This document shows positions 10,436 to 23,189 of a stretch of DNA of 64,000 nucleotides, piece after piece (positions within the stretch are counted from its first letter, which is position 1; every line of letters begins with the position of its first letter). The notes under the pieces were generated by a model. That model made no database searches and had not been told where the DNA came from. It saw only the letters and a list, made by a program, of their open reading frames with translations. The position numbers were made by a program, and so were the translations under genes. The stretch covers positions 622,364-686,363 of the forward strand of contig ML996696.1 in assembly GCA_010356995.1 (NCBI GenBank), read 5' to 3'. The stretch is from Trichodelitschia bisporula (taxonomy: Eukaryota; Ascomycota; Dothideomycetes; Phaeotrichales; Phaeotrichaceae).

Positions 10436-13400
10436 ATGGCGCGCGTCAACAAGGCCGCTGGCGAGGGTCTTGATTTCGCTGCGCTTTTGGCCCTGAGACG
10501 TCGTAAACGGGCAGAAGCCGAGAAGCAAGCTGGCGCTGATACCAAATCGCAAGCTCACGCGAGTCTGATGCGCAATCCGGACGCCGCGATTCACCTCCAA
10601 GATCTGACCACGAACAAAAAGACACCGGCCCGGGATACGAAGGACCAGAAGCCCGATCAAACAGCAAAGCACAGAAAGACTCTTCGCGATACCCAGCCAG
10701 CCGATCCGACCACCGCTCGGAAGCAGCGTGCATTGAAGCCTCTGACCGACGACTTGAAGAACAAGCCCCTCCCCCCGATTGTCAAAGATGAAGACAGGGA
10801 ACTTAGCCGTGCTGAGCGGAAAAAGGGTGTCGCGCGTCCTATTCCGAAGTCGCATGTCAAAGCGCGCGCTGAGAAAGATGATGAGGATACCCCCGTGCTC
10901 TATCCGGACGAGGACGACAGTCTTGCCATCATCCGCTACTGGGCCAAACCTCCTTCTCCGCAGCAGCGCGCCACGGTGGTACAGCCCAAGCTTAAGCCGG
11001 AAGATACAGCTGTTCCGCCTCCTGTGTTTGTTGAACAAGTGAAGTCGAGTATCAACCCCGGCAAGAAACCCCTTCCAGATCCGAGCAAAGCACCTCCCTT
11101 CAAGAAGGCGGCGAAAACTCGACCGAAGCCCCGCGGCAAGACGAACAATGGTTCGGGTGCGAACTGGACTGCTGATCCTGGTGACGATCCGTTCAAACCG
11201 CCGTTCGACTTTTCTGATGCCCCACCGCTTAAGTCGACTAGCCGAGCTAAACGCCAGTTTTACGGCCTCGAGGAGCGTTCGACCAAAATTTCGATGGACT
11301 CATGGGTGACTGTCGCTGGAGATGCTGAGAGTTTGCCTGCTCTTCCCCCATGCCAGATCGATGTACTCGCGAGTTCAGCGGCTACTTTCCAGTTTGCCGA
11401 CGATGAACCTCTGATTGAGAGCCAAGCGTCCCTGAATGACGGATGGGCGGACAATGGCTTTTTCTTCAATGCTGGTCAGACTATGGAAGTCAGTGACGAG
11501 GAAGACCCATGGCTTGACTCGGATAGCAAGGGGCGATCAGATATGTCCAGCGGTGTCAACACTTCGAACAAGCCGTCACCGCGGGATGAAATCATGTTGG
11601 ACACGGGAAGGCAGATGGCTCAGGCCTACCAGCTCGGGCACGGCGAGGGCCACATGCTAAGCAACCAGAACCGGTTCTCTGATGAGCAGCGCGGAATGGC
11701 CAAAGACGTTGGTAACAAAGCGTCCAACCTCGGCCGCGTTACGGATCTGCAGATGGGCAGTACTCCCATCGACCGTGCTGCTACGTCTCCTGCTCTTCTG
11801 GGCTCGGGTGCTACGAAGATGCCCGATCTTCTCAGTGAGAGTGCTGCGAAGAAAAAGATCAATGCCCTTTACGGAGATGGATCTTCCCAATCGACTGTCA
11901 AGTACGAGTTCTCAAAGGAAGAGCCGCCCATCCTCCTCTCGGATCGATACAAGAAGAAGACGGCCAATATGTTCGACATGAGTTCCTCTCGCTCGTCACT
12001 GTACTGCGAGTACTCGGATTTGGAGGGTCCTCAAACTGCGAAGAAGGTTTCTGTTGAGATGAAGTCTTCATTTGCCCACGGTCAATACGAATATAGTGAC
12101 GACGAAGACGTGGAGCTTCCCGAGACCCCGACAAAGGCCCCCCGCAGCAAGGACACCATTAAGGAGAATGACCGGGCTCCCCGTGTCAGTCGAAAGACCA
12201 AAACCCACCTTGCTTCTCACTACGAGAAGCTGCGAAATGATTCGAGTCCCTGGGGTGACGGGGAACATGCGAAACCGAGCACCCTGCGCACTGTCTCTTA
12301 CGCTGAAAGCTACGAGAGTGAGGTCATTACGCCGTCCGCGGGAAATGTCCTTGAGCAACTCATTGACCGAGACACAAAGGAGATTGAGCGCAAGGAGGAG
12401 GAGTCTCGGCAAGCTGCTCGCCAAAGCTGGGAGCAAGAACACGCTGCTTTCTTGACCTAGTATGTCCCCTTCTCCCTATAAAAAACTTTGCTAACCTCCC
12501 AGCGATCCGCGTGTATCTCCAATTCGTCTTGATCCGCGGACATCTTCTTCCCGTCTCACTCCGCACGCATCTTCCATTCAGCTTGATCCGCACGCATCTT
12601 CCATCCAGCTTGATCCGCATGAGTCTCCGATTCGCTTCGAGCGCCCCCAAGCCCCGACTCCTTGTGGTAGCCCGAGCAAGGGAAAGCTGAAGTCTCCCAC
12701 AAAGGAGACGCCACCTCGCCAGCAGATTCCTGACCTCACGAGCGACGAGTACTGGCAGCAGCTCCAGGAGATCACCTTCGAGAAGACCCCCAAGATCAAG
12801 TCTATCATGGACGATGATGCTATCAACTCGCCGCGGCGGGGTTTGATCCGCCGCACCTGGGATGGATGCAAGAACGACATTGCGGTCGCCTTCCTGTATG
12901 AGATCGACGAGGCCATGACGGGTGGCGAAGTTGGGCGTGCCACAGAGGACACGGGCGGTGTCCGCATCGTGTGGACCAACAAACTGTCCACCACCGCTGG
13001 TCGTGCGAGTTGGCGGGTCGAGCGCGTGGTTATTAACGGCCAGAGGGAGGAGCGTAAGCATTGGGCTACGATTGAGTTGGCTGAGAAAGTGGTCGATAGC
13101 GAGGAACGCTTGATCAACGTGATTGCACATGAGTACTGTCACTTAGCGACTTACATTGTGTCCGGGGTTCGGGATCGGCCGCATGGGAAGGAGTTCCGCG
13201 AGTGGTGAGTTAATTGTAGCGGTTGGTACTTGGGGCAATGCTAACAATTATAGGGGCAAGCAAGCGACTAAGCTGTACCACGATCGCGGTGTGGTCGTTA
13301 CGACGAAGCATACCTATGACATCAAGTACAAGTACATTTGGCGCTGCACCGGGTGCACCCTGCACATCCAACGCCATTCCAAGTCGATCAAACCAGCTAC

Positions 13401-13830
13401 ACAGTTGTGTGGTATCTGCCAGGGTAGACTCGAGCAGATCAAGCCTGCGCCGCGTGTGCGCGCCGGCGAAGACGTGGACATGGGCCCGCCACCGCAGCTC
13501 AATGCGTACGCTTCCTTCGTCAAGGAAAACTACCAGCTCGCCCGTGAACTGAGTCCCCAGGGTGCGTTGCCCAAGACGATCATGGGCAACTTGGCTCGTA
13601 TGTATCGCGATCAGAAGGAGATGCGTGCGAAGATGTTTACCGAGCATGATGCTGCTAAGATGGCTGATGCGATGGCCAATCGCGCTGGCATGGAAAGTGA
13701 TGGTGAGGACGGCAAGGAAAACAAGCGGGCTGAGAACGAAGGTGATGACGGTGGTTACGAAAATGAGGTCGAGGTGGAGGGTGCAGAGTGCATCACGGAT
13801 GCGATGGGCCGCGTTGATCTGACTGAGTAG
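10436..13830 (+). CDS. SprT-like (GCNA-type) zinc metalloprotease
   Basis: Model: exons 10436-12459, 12503-13204 and 13254-13830, giving 1100 residues. Introns are 43 and 49 nt (GTATGT...CCCAG with GCTAAC; GTGAGT...TATAG with GCTAAC). About 800 N-terminal residues are polar, acidic and low in hydrophobics, consistent with disorder, with acidic clusters such as LYPDEDDSLAIIRYW and YSDDEDVELPE that could bind SUMO (inference). The SprT domain spans about residues 770-970. It carries the protease motif HEYCH at about 884-888, then a zinc ribbon with Cys pairs at about 940/943 and 961/964. SprT proteases of the GCNA/Spartan group cleave proteins crosslinked to DNA in the nucleus; the long acidic N-terminus plus C-terminal SprT domain is the GCNA layout. 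After the ribbon, residues about 985-1060 (LNAYASFVKENYQLARELSP, ...LARMYRDQKEM) resemble an HMG-box-like helical segment; the tail is acidic. A small internal duplication lies at 12560-12620. Confidence 0.9.
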
Positions 13831-16800
13831 GCGTTTCACGGTATGAATCATGTCGAAGGCTATCCTTCGGAGGGCTGCTGGACTTAACACACGATGGGTT
13901 ACGCTCGTGGACGGATTTTTCTGAACTATCACGGTTTTCGGGAGTTCATCCATTAGCGTTGGAGTTCGTTGATCTTCGAGATACCCAGCATGAAGGCGTT
14001 GTACATGTTTAGTTCTAGCACTAGGTAGAATCAAGCATGCAGAGTGAATGTCTTTCGGCAGTGAGTGTCCGGAGTGAGAGTCGATGACCTTCTGACGCCT
14101 GCTACCTGGGGGCCACTTCAGATACCCGTCGCCCATCGTGAGACCAGCCTAAAACCCGTTCCATCACCATTGTCCCAATGCAGCAATGCTCAAAATGGCA
14201 ACCGCCGCTGCCAGAGCACGTTCTAGTGGGCCAGCCTCCGTTACACAACGTCGCTTGAATGTCACCCCCAACCCCCAACCTGCAAATCCCCTTTTCAAAA
14301 TACCACACCCCAAACGCACAAATCAAAGCCCTGCATCAGTCCAGTACCTGCAAATATCGCCCCTAGCAGCCCAGATCGACCCCCTGTCGCCGAGAACGGG
14401 CAAGGGCGGCTGCCACATCGTGAGTGAAGACGTAATCTCAATCGGAATTGCCGATGAAACACGGCGCCCGAGGGAGGGGGAGAGGTCGGACGATAGGGCT
14501 GCCAGGTTGACATGTGGCAGCTCGCGTGCGTGGGATTGGAATTGTCGATGTTGCACAGCGTGGCCCTGCGTCTGCGTTGCGAGGCTGAGCATGGGTTGGT
14601 GCGGAGGGGATGTGATTGGCTGGTCGGGGATGGGGTTGGGCGGGGGCGATTGGAGGGCTAATAGACCTGTGTTGGGGGGAGGGGCTTCTTATACGAGTGC
14701 ATTTTTGGGCGTTGGGAGTTGGGTTAGAGTTGTTAATGGTCGAAGAATGGCAGTATATGCATGGTCAGGAGGCTATGGTACACCGCTGCTCGGGAGATGC
14801 CGAGTTGTCACTTGCTGCTGCGTGCGGCGAGGGCGTGTTTCTGGAACGCAATACAATGCACGAAATCACTAGTTTCCCTTCTGCAGTGACCGGTTTGGAC
14901 TCTGCATTAGCACAACACATTTCCCCTCCTCAAACACCACCCACCAAGCATCGTCCACCAAGCCTTACTCTACCCCTCGCATGCCCATACATGCCGCAGA
15001 CACGGGGAATAGCGCCAACGCCATGTGTCCGCCAGACCGCCATGTCCAGCCCACACTTGAGCCTCGCCCACCAAACACCACACCAACGCCAACCCGATCT
15101 GGCCCCCTTGCCGACCCCCCGTGAACCCGTCCTAGGGCCGAGGGGCGATTTCCCAACCCGTACTCCACATGCCCCACAGCCAAAGCCGAGACCCACACCT
15201 GTGCGACCACGCGCACAACCCTATGTCTTTGTTTCCCCGGTTTGTTGTCTTTTCCCCTGGGCGCCCTTGATGCCGTCCCCGGAGATGTGATGCGCCTCCG
15301 GCCCTGCGCGATCCCGGGTCCGGGCATGCGTGGCGGACGTTGGACGGTAGAGGGGGTGGGTGTGAGGTTGGTATGGGTGAGTGCGGTGCGGAAGGCGGTG
15401 TATGGTTCTTTTACGAGGGTGGGTTTGATACACGTCGGTGTGAGTGCTGGAGTTGATGTTGCGGCTGGCTTCGGCACAGGGCAAGGCCGTGCTATGTTTG
15501 AAGACACTGCTCGGTCCCGGATTGTTGTCTGCCGACAGGCAACTCTCCCGAATGATCCGCAAGGAGTGTTCTTGATGGAAACGGGGGGGGGGTCATCCAG
15601 CGTCCTTCGACACGTTGAAGATGACGATCCCACGGGCAGTGTGGAGGAGTAGGCCAGTCGTCGTTGGTGTCCTTTAATTCCTCTTCCTTTTCCTTCAGAT
15701 CCAACATCGATGGAAGCGGCTCCTCTTGCGTCTATCTGAACGTATATAATTCTCTGTCCACATCAGCGACTGCTTGAAAGATCCCTCACATCGCCTTTTT
15801 TAAAGTCAATATCGCCGTTCGGGCAGGGGACGGGGATTTGACTGGAATCCATGCACAACAACAGCACCGATATGCCACCTGAAAGTTATTAGAAAAAGTC
15901 TCCGCAAAATACCTTCACCCTCCACAATACAGTCCATCGTCCGCGCGACACTCGCCTTCAGATGGTACGTACCCGCTGCCTACGGCTGAAAGCAGGGATG
16001 TCACACCATCATACAGCAGTAGTGCACGGTCTACAGGTGACCGATCAGCGAGCCCGTCTCACTGCAGTGCGGTCGAGGGAGCACAGAACCACCGGAGTAA
16101 TGGGCACCACTCAGCAACAGGTTAGGCGAACAACGGTGTGAAAGGTTATTTCGACTTCGGGCTATAACGGGCCCGATATAGGTCTGCGGTGGTGACATGC
16201 AAGCTCTGTGAATGCAAATATGAGGAGATGGGTGATATTGTCTAGTTCCCTGCATTCCGGTCAGACATGCTACGTAACAAGAAGTTCAATGCATTGAAGC
16301 GGATTGTGGTTCGACGATCGGATGGGCTTAGCCGAGTGTTAATCAGTCGGGTCGGCCAATTGGGCGGACCCGAATAAACTTTGGCATGGACAGAGTCTGA
16401 AACGGCCCGGTAACTAGCCAAACGGACCCGATCCCGAAGCGCACTTCCAGTTCAAATGGTAAAACCTGTATAAGCACCACTGCAACATTCTCATGGCGAG
16501 AGCTTGAGATGAGAAGCTCGCAGTGTGATCTCGCATAATGGCAACAGCAACCGGGCTCACAACAAGAATCTTGAGTTTGAAAGGGTGCACGACAGAAGGT
16601 AAAAGTATCAGCGGGTCTGAAGGATTCGGGGAGCGGAAAGACGAAGCTGGATGTAAAGAAGGGTTGGGTTTTCGCACCGCGGGAAATAAGGCAAGGCATG
16701 CAAGTTGAAGTTTCCGCACCAAGGTTGGCATCCATCTGATGGACGCGGTAATAGTAAGCGAAAGAGAGGTGCAGCAGAGAGAGAGTCGGTGATGTCGGGA

Positions 16801-19699
16801 TTGAAATGACGATGTCCGAACTCGTCCCAAGTCACCATCACGTGACGGAACTTAGCGCTAAATTGCCCCAGAAATAGACGCTTCGGGTCGGGATCGGGCC
16901 GTTGAAGGTTAATCTCCACAACGGCCGCGTCAACTCCTCCTCCAACCTTCCATGAACATTTCCGTTTGTAATATCCATCGCGCTGGCGAATCTTCAACTC
17001 GGCTAAGCTTGTGCTTAGCACTGGGAATAGAAACATGATTATTCTCCAGACTTGCGGATACCGGAACTTGACTGCTACACAGGTAACCTGGAGATGGACC
17101 GGAGCTCAGGATCCCGTATTCCGTCCGTTGGCTGGAGTGGCTGGGTCAAGTCAACAAGACATGCTCAACGCTCAGCGGACATTCATCCAATGCGGCCGCG
17201 AAAATTCGCGTTGCACATGAAACGCATCAGCATAAAACCGGAACGGATACGGCGGAAGAAATCCTCCGAACTGTGCTTGGCCAGGACATCTGCTGGTCTT
17301 GGAGTACCGACATCTGCCTAGCGGCTCAGCCTCATCAAACGTTGCATGATACGGCAGATCATGGACCTAATGGTCGTATCTCGCCAAATATTCCAGATTC
17401 CATCAGCCAGGCAAGTTCAGGGAGAAGTGCATATGTCCGAACTTGGAAATTGGGAATGATGATTCTCGTGGGGGCAGATTTCGAGGTTCGGGCCTGAAAC
17501 GGTTGATCTAAGCCCACCCCGCCAAACCCCACACCCTCGCCGTTGGCGATGTGGCAGTGTCGATACGATCTTTACGGACAAATGTTGATGCGGGGACATT
17601 GAGGGACATGTGCCGCTGTGGAAGGATTGCGGCGAAGCAACGGCATGCCGCTACGGTAGGGTCAGCAACGGCACCAGCGCGATGCAGTGTTAGAGTGCGG
17701 GAGGATCAATTGGCTCTTGCAGTTTCGGGAACGCTCCACAGCCCCGGGCTGACGTCTCCGGAAGCTGCACTCACGCATTGTATGCCCCACTTGGTTAATG
17801 AGATCGTCTGGCATACTCTAGCTCTTGCTGGCGACGATGTTACCCGGTTGTCGCTGAAGTCTGGCCCGCGACTGTCATCCTGGGCTGTAATGGTGGGCCT
17901 AACCCGCACCGCTAACAGGGACGTACCATGGTCGTGGCGTGTGGCGCTAGAACTAGTGCTGTACCACAGCGTACCCAGATTATCAACCGGCACTGCTGAC
18001 TGACGCCGTACGACGGCAACTTTCAATAAAGCCTGCACAAGAACATCGGCATTCAGGCAAGCAAGTGCACTTGGGCGAGAATTGACGTTCGGTTAATTCA
18101 TACGAAGTACGGAGGTAAGTCAGGGATACCGAACTGGGCAAAGACATCAGGCCAGAATTCTTCGTGTATGCGAGGCAGGTTGGGATCTAGCCGCCGTTGC
18201 TTAGGCGCAATGCGCCAAGTCGGATTCCATCCGCGGACTTTGATGCTCAGCGGAACACCCAAAGTATCCTGCAGGTAGCTGCTCCAATCGTTTTACTCTA
18301 ACTGATGAATTGGAAGCTAAAGGTCCCTAACCTGAAAGAAGGAAGTGTATCACCACATTGGGAACGGCGCTCGCAACGAGGATGAATCTCCGTCACAGAG
18401 GCGGGAAAAATCATGGCCAAGGGAGTCCAACATCGAGCTATCAAGATGTGCGGCACAAACTACTGGTACCAAGGCAGCCCCAGAACTGCAGGCTCAATGA
18501 TCCGGTTTACAGCCTAATGATATAGCTCTCTTACTATCGTTGCTCTCAAGCATACGAACCCTAAGACGGTATCTTATGCCGGACGTCGTCTGCAGCATCC
18601 TGGGAGAGTGGTCAGCCGCGTGCCGACCGCAAACACCGAAAGTCGGCCTAGCCCATCACGACATGACAGCAATATGCTCTACCGCAGTGGAATGTACTGT
18701 TACATCCAGCCGTATACTGCAGCAAGTCTTCTCTTCTCCGCCAATCCTAGGGGCCGACGGACGCAGCCAGAGTGACGAGACCAGAACTCATGCGCTTAAG
18801 CGCCCGAGGCAAGCCTCCCGCAATCCTTCGCCGCCCCGAACTGGCCTTTATCAGCGACTAACGCCATCAATTGGCCCTTAATTTGTCGTCCTGCGTCCCC
18901 ACTCGGTCTTCGCCGTTGATCAACCCCCTGCGCTGCAATGAGACAGTACAGCAAAGACAGGCTTCATGGACGCCGTCCGCTCTGACCTTGCATTTCGACA
19001 CCCAGGACCGTAGTTCGACGGACCCAGTGACTGCGAGGAGCCGAAGCCCCGACAAGGTTCATTCAAGCCTATCCGGCTGCGAATCTCTTCTCGACCACGC
19101 TTGCATGTCTTTGGTCTCAAGTCACTTTTCAATTAAGTGTCGCAACCATTTTGGAATCCATGAGGTATGTACCTTGCACTCAGATATGCGGCTCACGCTA
19201 GGCGCAGATGGTGTACATTCGAATGCTACCACGGGACCAGCTCTGACAACCCTTGGAATTTTAGCTTCCATCGATCGGTGATGCAGTCGAATCCTGATTA
19301 TTTTGCATTGTCAAGTATATGTATTTCTCCGCAGCTCAACAAGCTTGCTCTCCCTGCACGCATGTGGTACAAGCTCTTGCCGTACTCCCTGAGCCTGATC
19401 TTCGCCTCTAGAACTAGTCATGCTGTGCGCAACGTCCTGTACGACCATTAAGCTCTTTATGAGGCCGAGATCGCGACTCGAGCACGCACTGCTGCCTGTC
19501 CAACACCTGCCCGACATGGCTTGCTCCCGCTCCAAACTGCAGGTGCTGATACGAGAGCCGCAGCACCGTTTAACCCCACATGACAAGGTGTATTATGGGC
19601 TTCTCGACATCGAGGATCGGCGTCTGCAAATGTCGCTTTCGCAGCCAGGAAAAATCTTGAATTCATCTCCCCCATCTCCAAACTCCACCAACATCGCAT
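13831..19699. other. Long region without a recognised gene
   Basis: Nearly 6 kb follow the SprT-like gene without a convincing coding region. Open frames up to 228 codons (for example 14186-14872 and 14616-15290 plus, 14965-15633 minus, 17551-18003 plus) overlap in several frames, switch composition midway and show no motif. The composition is not strikingly AT-rich, so this does not look like a repeat heavily mutated by RIP. I found no terminal repeats, target-site duplications or transposase or reverse-transcriptase motifs. Non-coding RNA genes or regulatory DNA cannot be excluded. Confidence 0.45.
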
Positions 19700-20560
19700 G
19701 GCCCACTCATTATGAAAACCGCGCGGCAGCCAAAATTCCCGAACACCCGCGCCCGTCCAGCCTCCCCTCGTGGCCGCCTCCCCATTCAGAACAAATCGAA
19801 CCGCCTTCCCACGCGAAGACCCCAGATCCAGTCACGCCTGCAGCCCGACCGCGCCCATCACGCAGCCATCCCAAGAGCCCCTCGGCTTCACCGAGAGGCC
19901 GAACCCACCCCGCCCGGAATATGTATCATCTTTCCATACCGCTCCCCGCCCGCAACCCCACGCAAGTAGCACATTCGTACCACCTCCCGGCCAACCACCC
20001 CGCCCACCCCCATCAGAAATAGCACAGTCTCACATCGCCACCCGCCAAATCCTCCCGCAACCCCCCCACCGGCCCGGCACGGCTCCTTCGTCCGGTCCGC
20101 AATTGCCATCCATACCCCGCACCATCACTCTCCCACGTACTCCACCCCGCCCCTGCAAAACCGCATCCCCCAAACCCTCAACCCGCCAAACCCAAAAAGC
20201 AACCCCGCGGCCCTACACCCGCGCCTTGCCCTGCAGCGCTATGCATCGCCGCGGCGCGCGGCGTTTGTGGCGCTCCCGCGCGGGCCCCTGCTACGCCGCA
20301 ATCGTGCACGGGCCGCCCCCCCGCGCCGCGCATGTGCGACGGGGAGCGGCGGGGAAGACCCGCGAGAGAGGTGCGGCATGCGGCAATGTGTGCTTGCGCT
20401 GGGTTGATGTGTCGAGAGCCTTTTGCTGGGTCTGGGACCGTTGTTGTTCTGCTTGCTATGGATGTAGAACTAGTCGTGATGCTGCCCGCGCTGGGCTGGT
20501 TGGGGGTGGCAGCGCGACGAGGCTGGCGGTGCGAGGCTGGGGTTGTACACGATTGAGCTA
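19700..20560 (+). other. Proline-rich open region, possible broken or unmodelled gene
   Basis: Frames 19712-19969 and 19770-20561 and the continuation of the first frame past 19970 all read as Pro/Ser/Thr/Arg-rich protein. One segment reads naturally as PRPEYVSSFHTAPRPQPHAS and another as LQRYASPRRAAFVALPRGPL. A CAAGTAG just before 19970 could be a splice acceptor that would continue the first frame. I could not find one model that joins these segments. It may be a real low-complexity gene, a degraded one, or a compositional artefact of C-rich DNA. Confidence 0.25.
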
Positions 20561-21558
20561 GGATGGGGATTCTGGGCGGGGAGGGTCAGAGGGGCAGAGC
20601 ATGCTTGTTGTGCATTTGTGAGTTGCATAGGCTTCATGAGGTAAGATTGACGCTCTCAATGTACAGAGGGAGTGTATCCCTCAAAGGGTAGTCGTAGTTC
20701 CTTCCTTCCATCCCTGTCTATTTTTATCCTGGCCCATCCATTCGCTACCAAAGTTCCCAAGCCCCCCAGTGTACCCCCCTCCGGCCAAGTTTCGCCCTGT
20801 CCCAAAGCTCCAGCGCAAGAACAAAGTCCCGGATACAGACAGTGACAGGCCCATCACCATCCCCAAGCCGCAAGCCCATGCCATTAGAAAACCAAAAAGA
20901 CCGAACCAAGCAAAAATCGCCCCATTCCGCGCAGAAAGCCAGTTTCGTGGGGAAAGAGAGCAAAATGGCGCAAAAGGCCCGAATAGGCCCAGGCTGAACA
21001 TCCGACCCGCCAAAAGAAATGAGACCCATGGAATCTGGAAAAGAAAACTCAAATCGAGAAAAAAAACTACGCCGCAATGATGCCTTCCACTCATTCTTCG
21101 GTCAACGCCCCTTTGACATCAACATCACTCCCTCTCACCTTGATCAGCATCGAAATCGAAATCGAGAAACAGGAACTCCGGAAAACAAAACACAAATCGA
21201 AAAACAGAACCAGAAGCTCGCACGCTCAATCGCTAAGCCAGGCCAAACAAAAGGGACCGAAAAGCAAATGAAACAAAACGAATCAGTGCGGCGAGGAATG
21301 ACATCAGCCTCCCATCCGCCCTTCCCAGATGCGGCATAAAACGCTGTAGCTGTGCCGTATGCAACAACAAGACAAAATCATCGTCGCGCGGATAATGTGA
21401 GCATGCTCACCAACATGATTCTGCCTCCTCGTGCCAGACGCGTATGTGCTTCCAAGTCCCACTTCTGTGAGACTGTTCGCCGCAGCCGCATGTACATCGT
21501 GTTGGGTTCCACCACCCAATAGCCGCCATCAAGCATGCATTTCAGTCAACCGCCGCAT
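20561..21558. other. Downstream flank of the zinc-finger gene
   Basis: About 1 kb, probably including the 3' UTR of the minus-strand C2H2 gene. A 103-codon plus-strand frame at 20769-21080 is highly basic, and the opposite frame at 20681-21094 is hydrophobic. This mirror pattern is expected from biased composition, and neither shows a known motif. Near 21150-21200 the DNA has short AATCGA repeats. Confidence 0.4.
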
Positions 21559-23189
21559 CTAGATGTCGCCCTCGCCAGGTCCCAAGCTCTTTCTCTTACA
21601 CTTGTCGTGTGCCAAATGACCTATACGAATCAGCCTCGCTCAAACGCCACAAGATGGAGAAACAACGTACCATTCCGCGCTGTAGTCCGCGTAAACTGCG
21701 CCCCACACCTCGGACATGAGCTCTTCATCGCCGTTCCCGCCTTCTCCCGCTGATGTCGCAGCAGATTGCTAAACGTCGAAAACTGCCGCCCGTTGCACCC
21801 ATGCTCCCAGCACTGTGGTCTCTGTCGCGGCGTCAGCACCCGCGCGCCGCCCAACTCTTCCGCTGCCGCCGCAGCCGCTACGCTGCTGTAGTCGCTGCCT
21901 GCATAGCTGGGCGTTGCGTACCCGCTCTGAGCGGCCGGGTGGTAGACTGTCTGCGGGGCTGTGGCTGAGGTGTAAGGGTAGTAGTGACCGTCGGAACTGC
22001 TGACACATTAGCCAAGCCTGGTATGACGGAAAGAGGGATCTTGGGTCGACCGCCAAAAGACTTACGCCGCGTAATAGCCACTGGGTGCGGCTTGTGCTGT
22101 GGTGTAGCTGTACACGGGAGCGGCGATGGTCACTGCGGGAGCAGCGATGGTCACTGCGGGATGGGCGGGAGGCGTAGGGGTGGTGTGGTAGGAGCCGGCG
22201 TACGAAGAAGTGGGCTGGGGAGAGGCGGCGGCGGAGACTTGGTGGGCGGTGTAGAGAGGGTGGTGTGTTGGATGTTGTTGGTGTTGGGCGGACTCGGCGG
22301 AGGTGGAGTAGGCGTCTGCGTAATCTGTGAGGGATGGTCAAAACGTGGGAACAAAGAGACGGCGGAAATGAAGGGGGAGGTGGGAAAGAAATGAGGAATG
22401 GGGAGAAGAGGATTGCGGGGCGGGAGGATTGGGGCTATTTGTAGGATTCGAAGGATTCCACGCCTACTCACTTGATTGGTAGCCCGCAGCTGGGTAGGCT
22501 CCGTAATGACCGTACTGCACTGGCATCATAAATTCCATGGAGCTACAGACTCCAGCGTTAGCAATTGAGCATCTCGAGCGGATAGTGAAAGCACCGGGAA
22601 CTCACTTCCAGTCCTGGTACTCGGGTGGGGCTTCGGCAGCTGCTGCTGGCGGCGTTCCAGGCAGATTCACGATACCTGTTCCAGGCTCTAAGTTGGGTTC
22701 GAGGACGGTAGCCGAAGGCGCGGGTGCGTTCTCGAGAGGCGCCGGAACTGGCGCGGGCAGCTGCAGATAATCGGGTTCGGGGGTAGAGAGGAGACGAGGG
22801 AGCAGTGGGGTGCGCGTGCGGGTTTGAACGATGGACGAAGGATCCGAGGTAAGGCTCTGTGGCCTAGGCGATACGTTCTGCGACGGATAGCTACGCTGAG
22901 TGGCAGCTTCCCAGATGGCTTCGCGGTTGCGATCCGAGAGTGCTAGGCCGGTGCTTGGTCGTGGAGGACCGGAGATACGGCCGGTGTGAAGTCGGCGGAG
23001 AAGGCGAAGAGACGATGAGGGGAGATCGTTGCTAGGGACGCGGTGGGGTGCTGATGTGTTGGATATGAAGGACTGTGAGATGCGAGTGAGCGCTGGTATA
23101 TCTAAAGTAGTTGAAGTGTGGGAAGAACTGGTGGGAGTAGTGGAAAAGCAATGGGGAGACATGACGAGGCTGGACGGCGGTCCGCTCAT
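21559..23189 (-). CDS. C2H2 zinc-finger transcription factor
   Basis: Model: exons 22606-23189, 22472-22542, 22066-22324, 21671-21999 and 21559-21620, giving 434 residues. All joins keep frame across phases 2, 1, 2 and 1, which is strong support. Residues 1-195 are Ser/Thr/Pro-rich and probably disordered. The middle (about 196-360) is rich in Tyr, Ala, Gln and Pro ([23 protein letters not shown]-type text), like an activation region. The DNA-binding part is at the C-terminus, about 368-423: first finger CWEHGC with HQREK about 14 residues later, second finger [20 protein letters not shown], followed by DKCKRKS. The sequence [14 protein letters not shown] with [13 protein letters not shown] is typical of a conserved ascomycete C2H2 family. 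The second finger is completed only by the last 62-nt exon, so the splice is needed for function. Target genes are unknown. Confidence 0.9.

Noticed and set aside
14186-15633. Overlapping ORFs of 222-228 codons on both strands
   Set aside because: Mutually overlapping, composition-driven and without splice-supported extension.
20681-21094. Hydrophobic 137-codon minus-strand ORF resembling a membrane protein
   Set aside because: It mirrors a lysine/arginine-rich frame on the other strand, a known artefact of biased composition, and lies in the probable 3' UTR of the zinc-finger gene.
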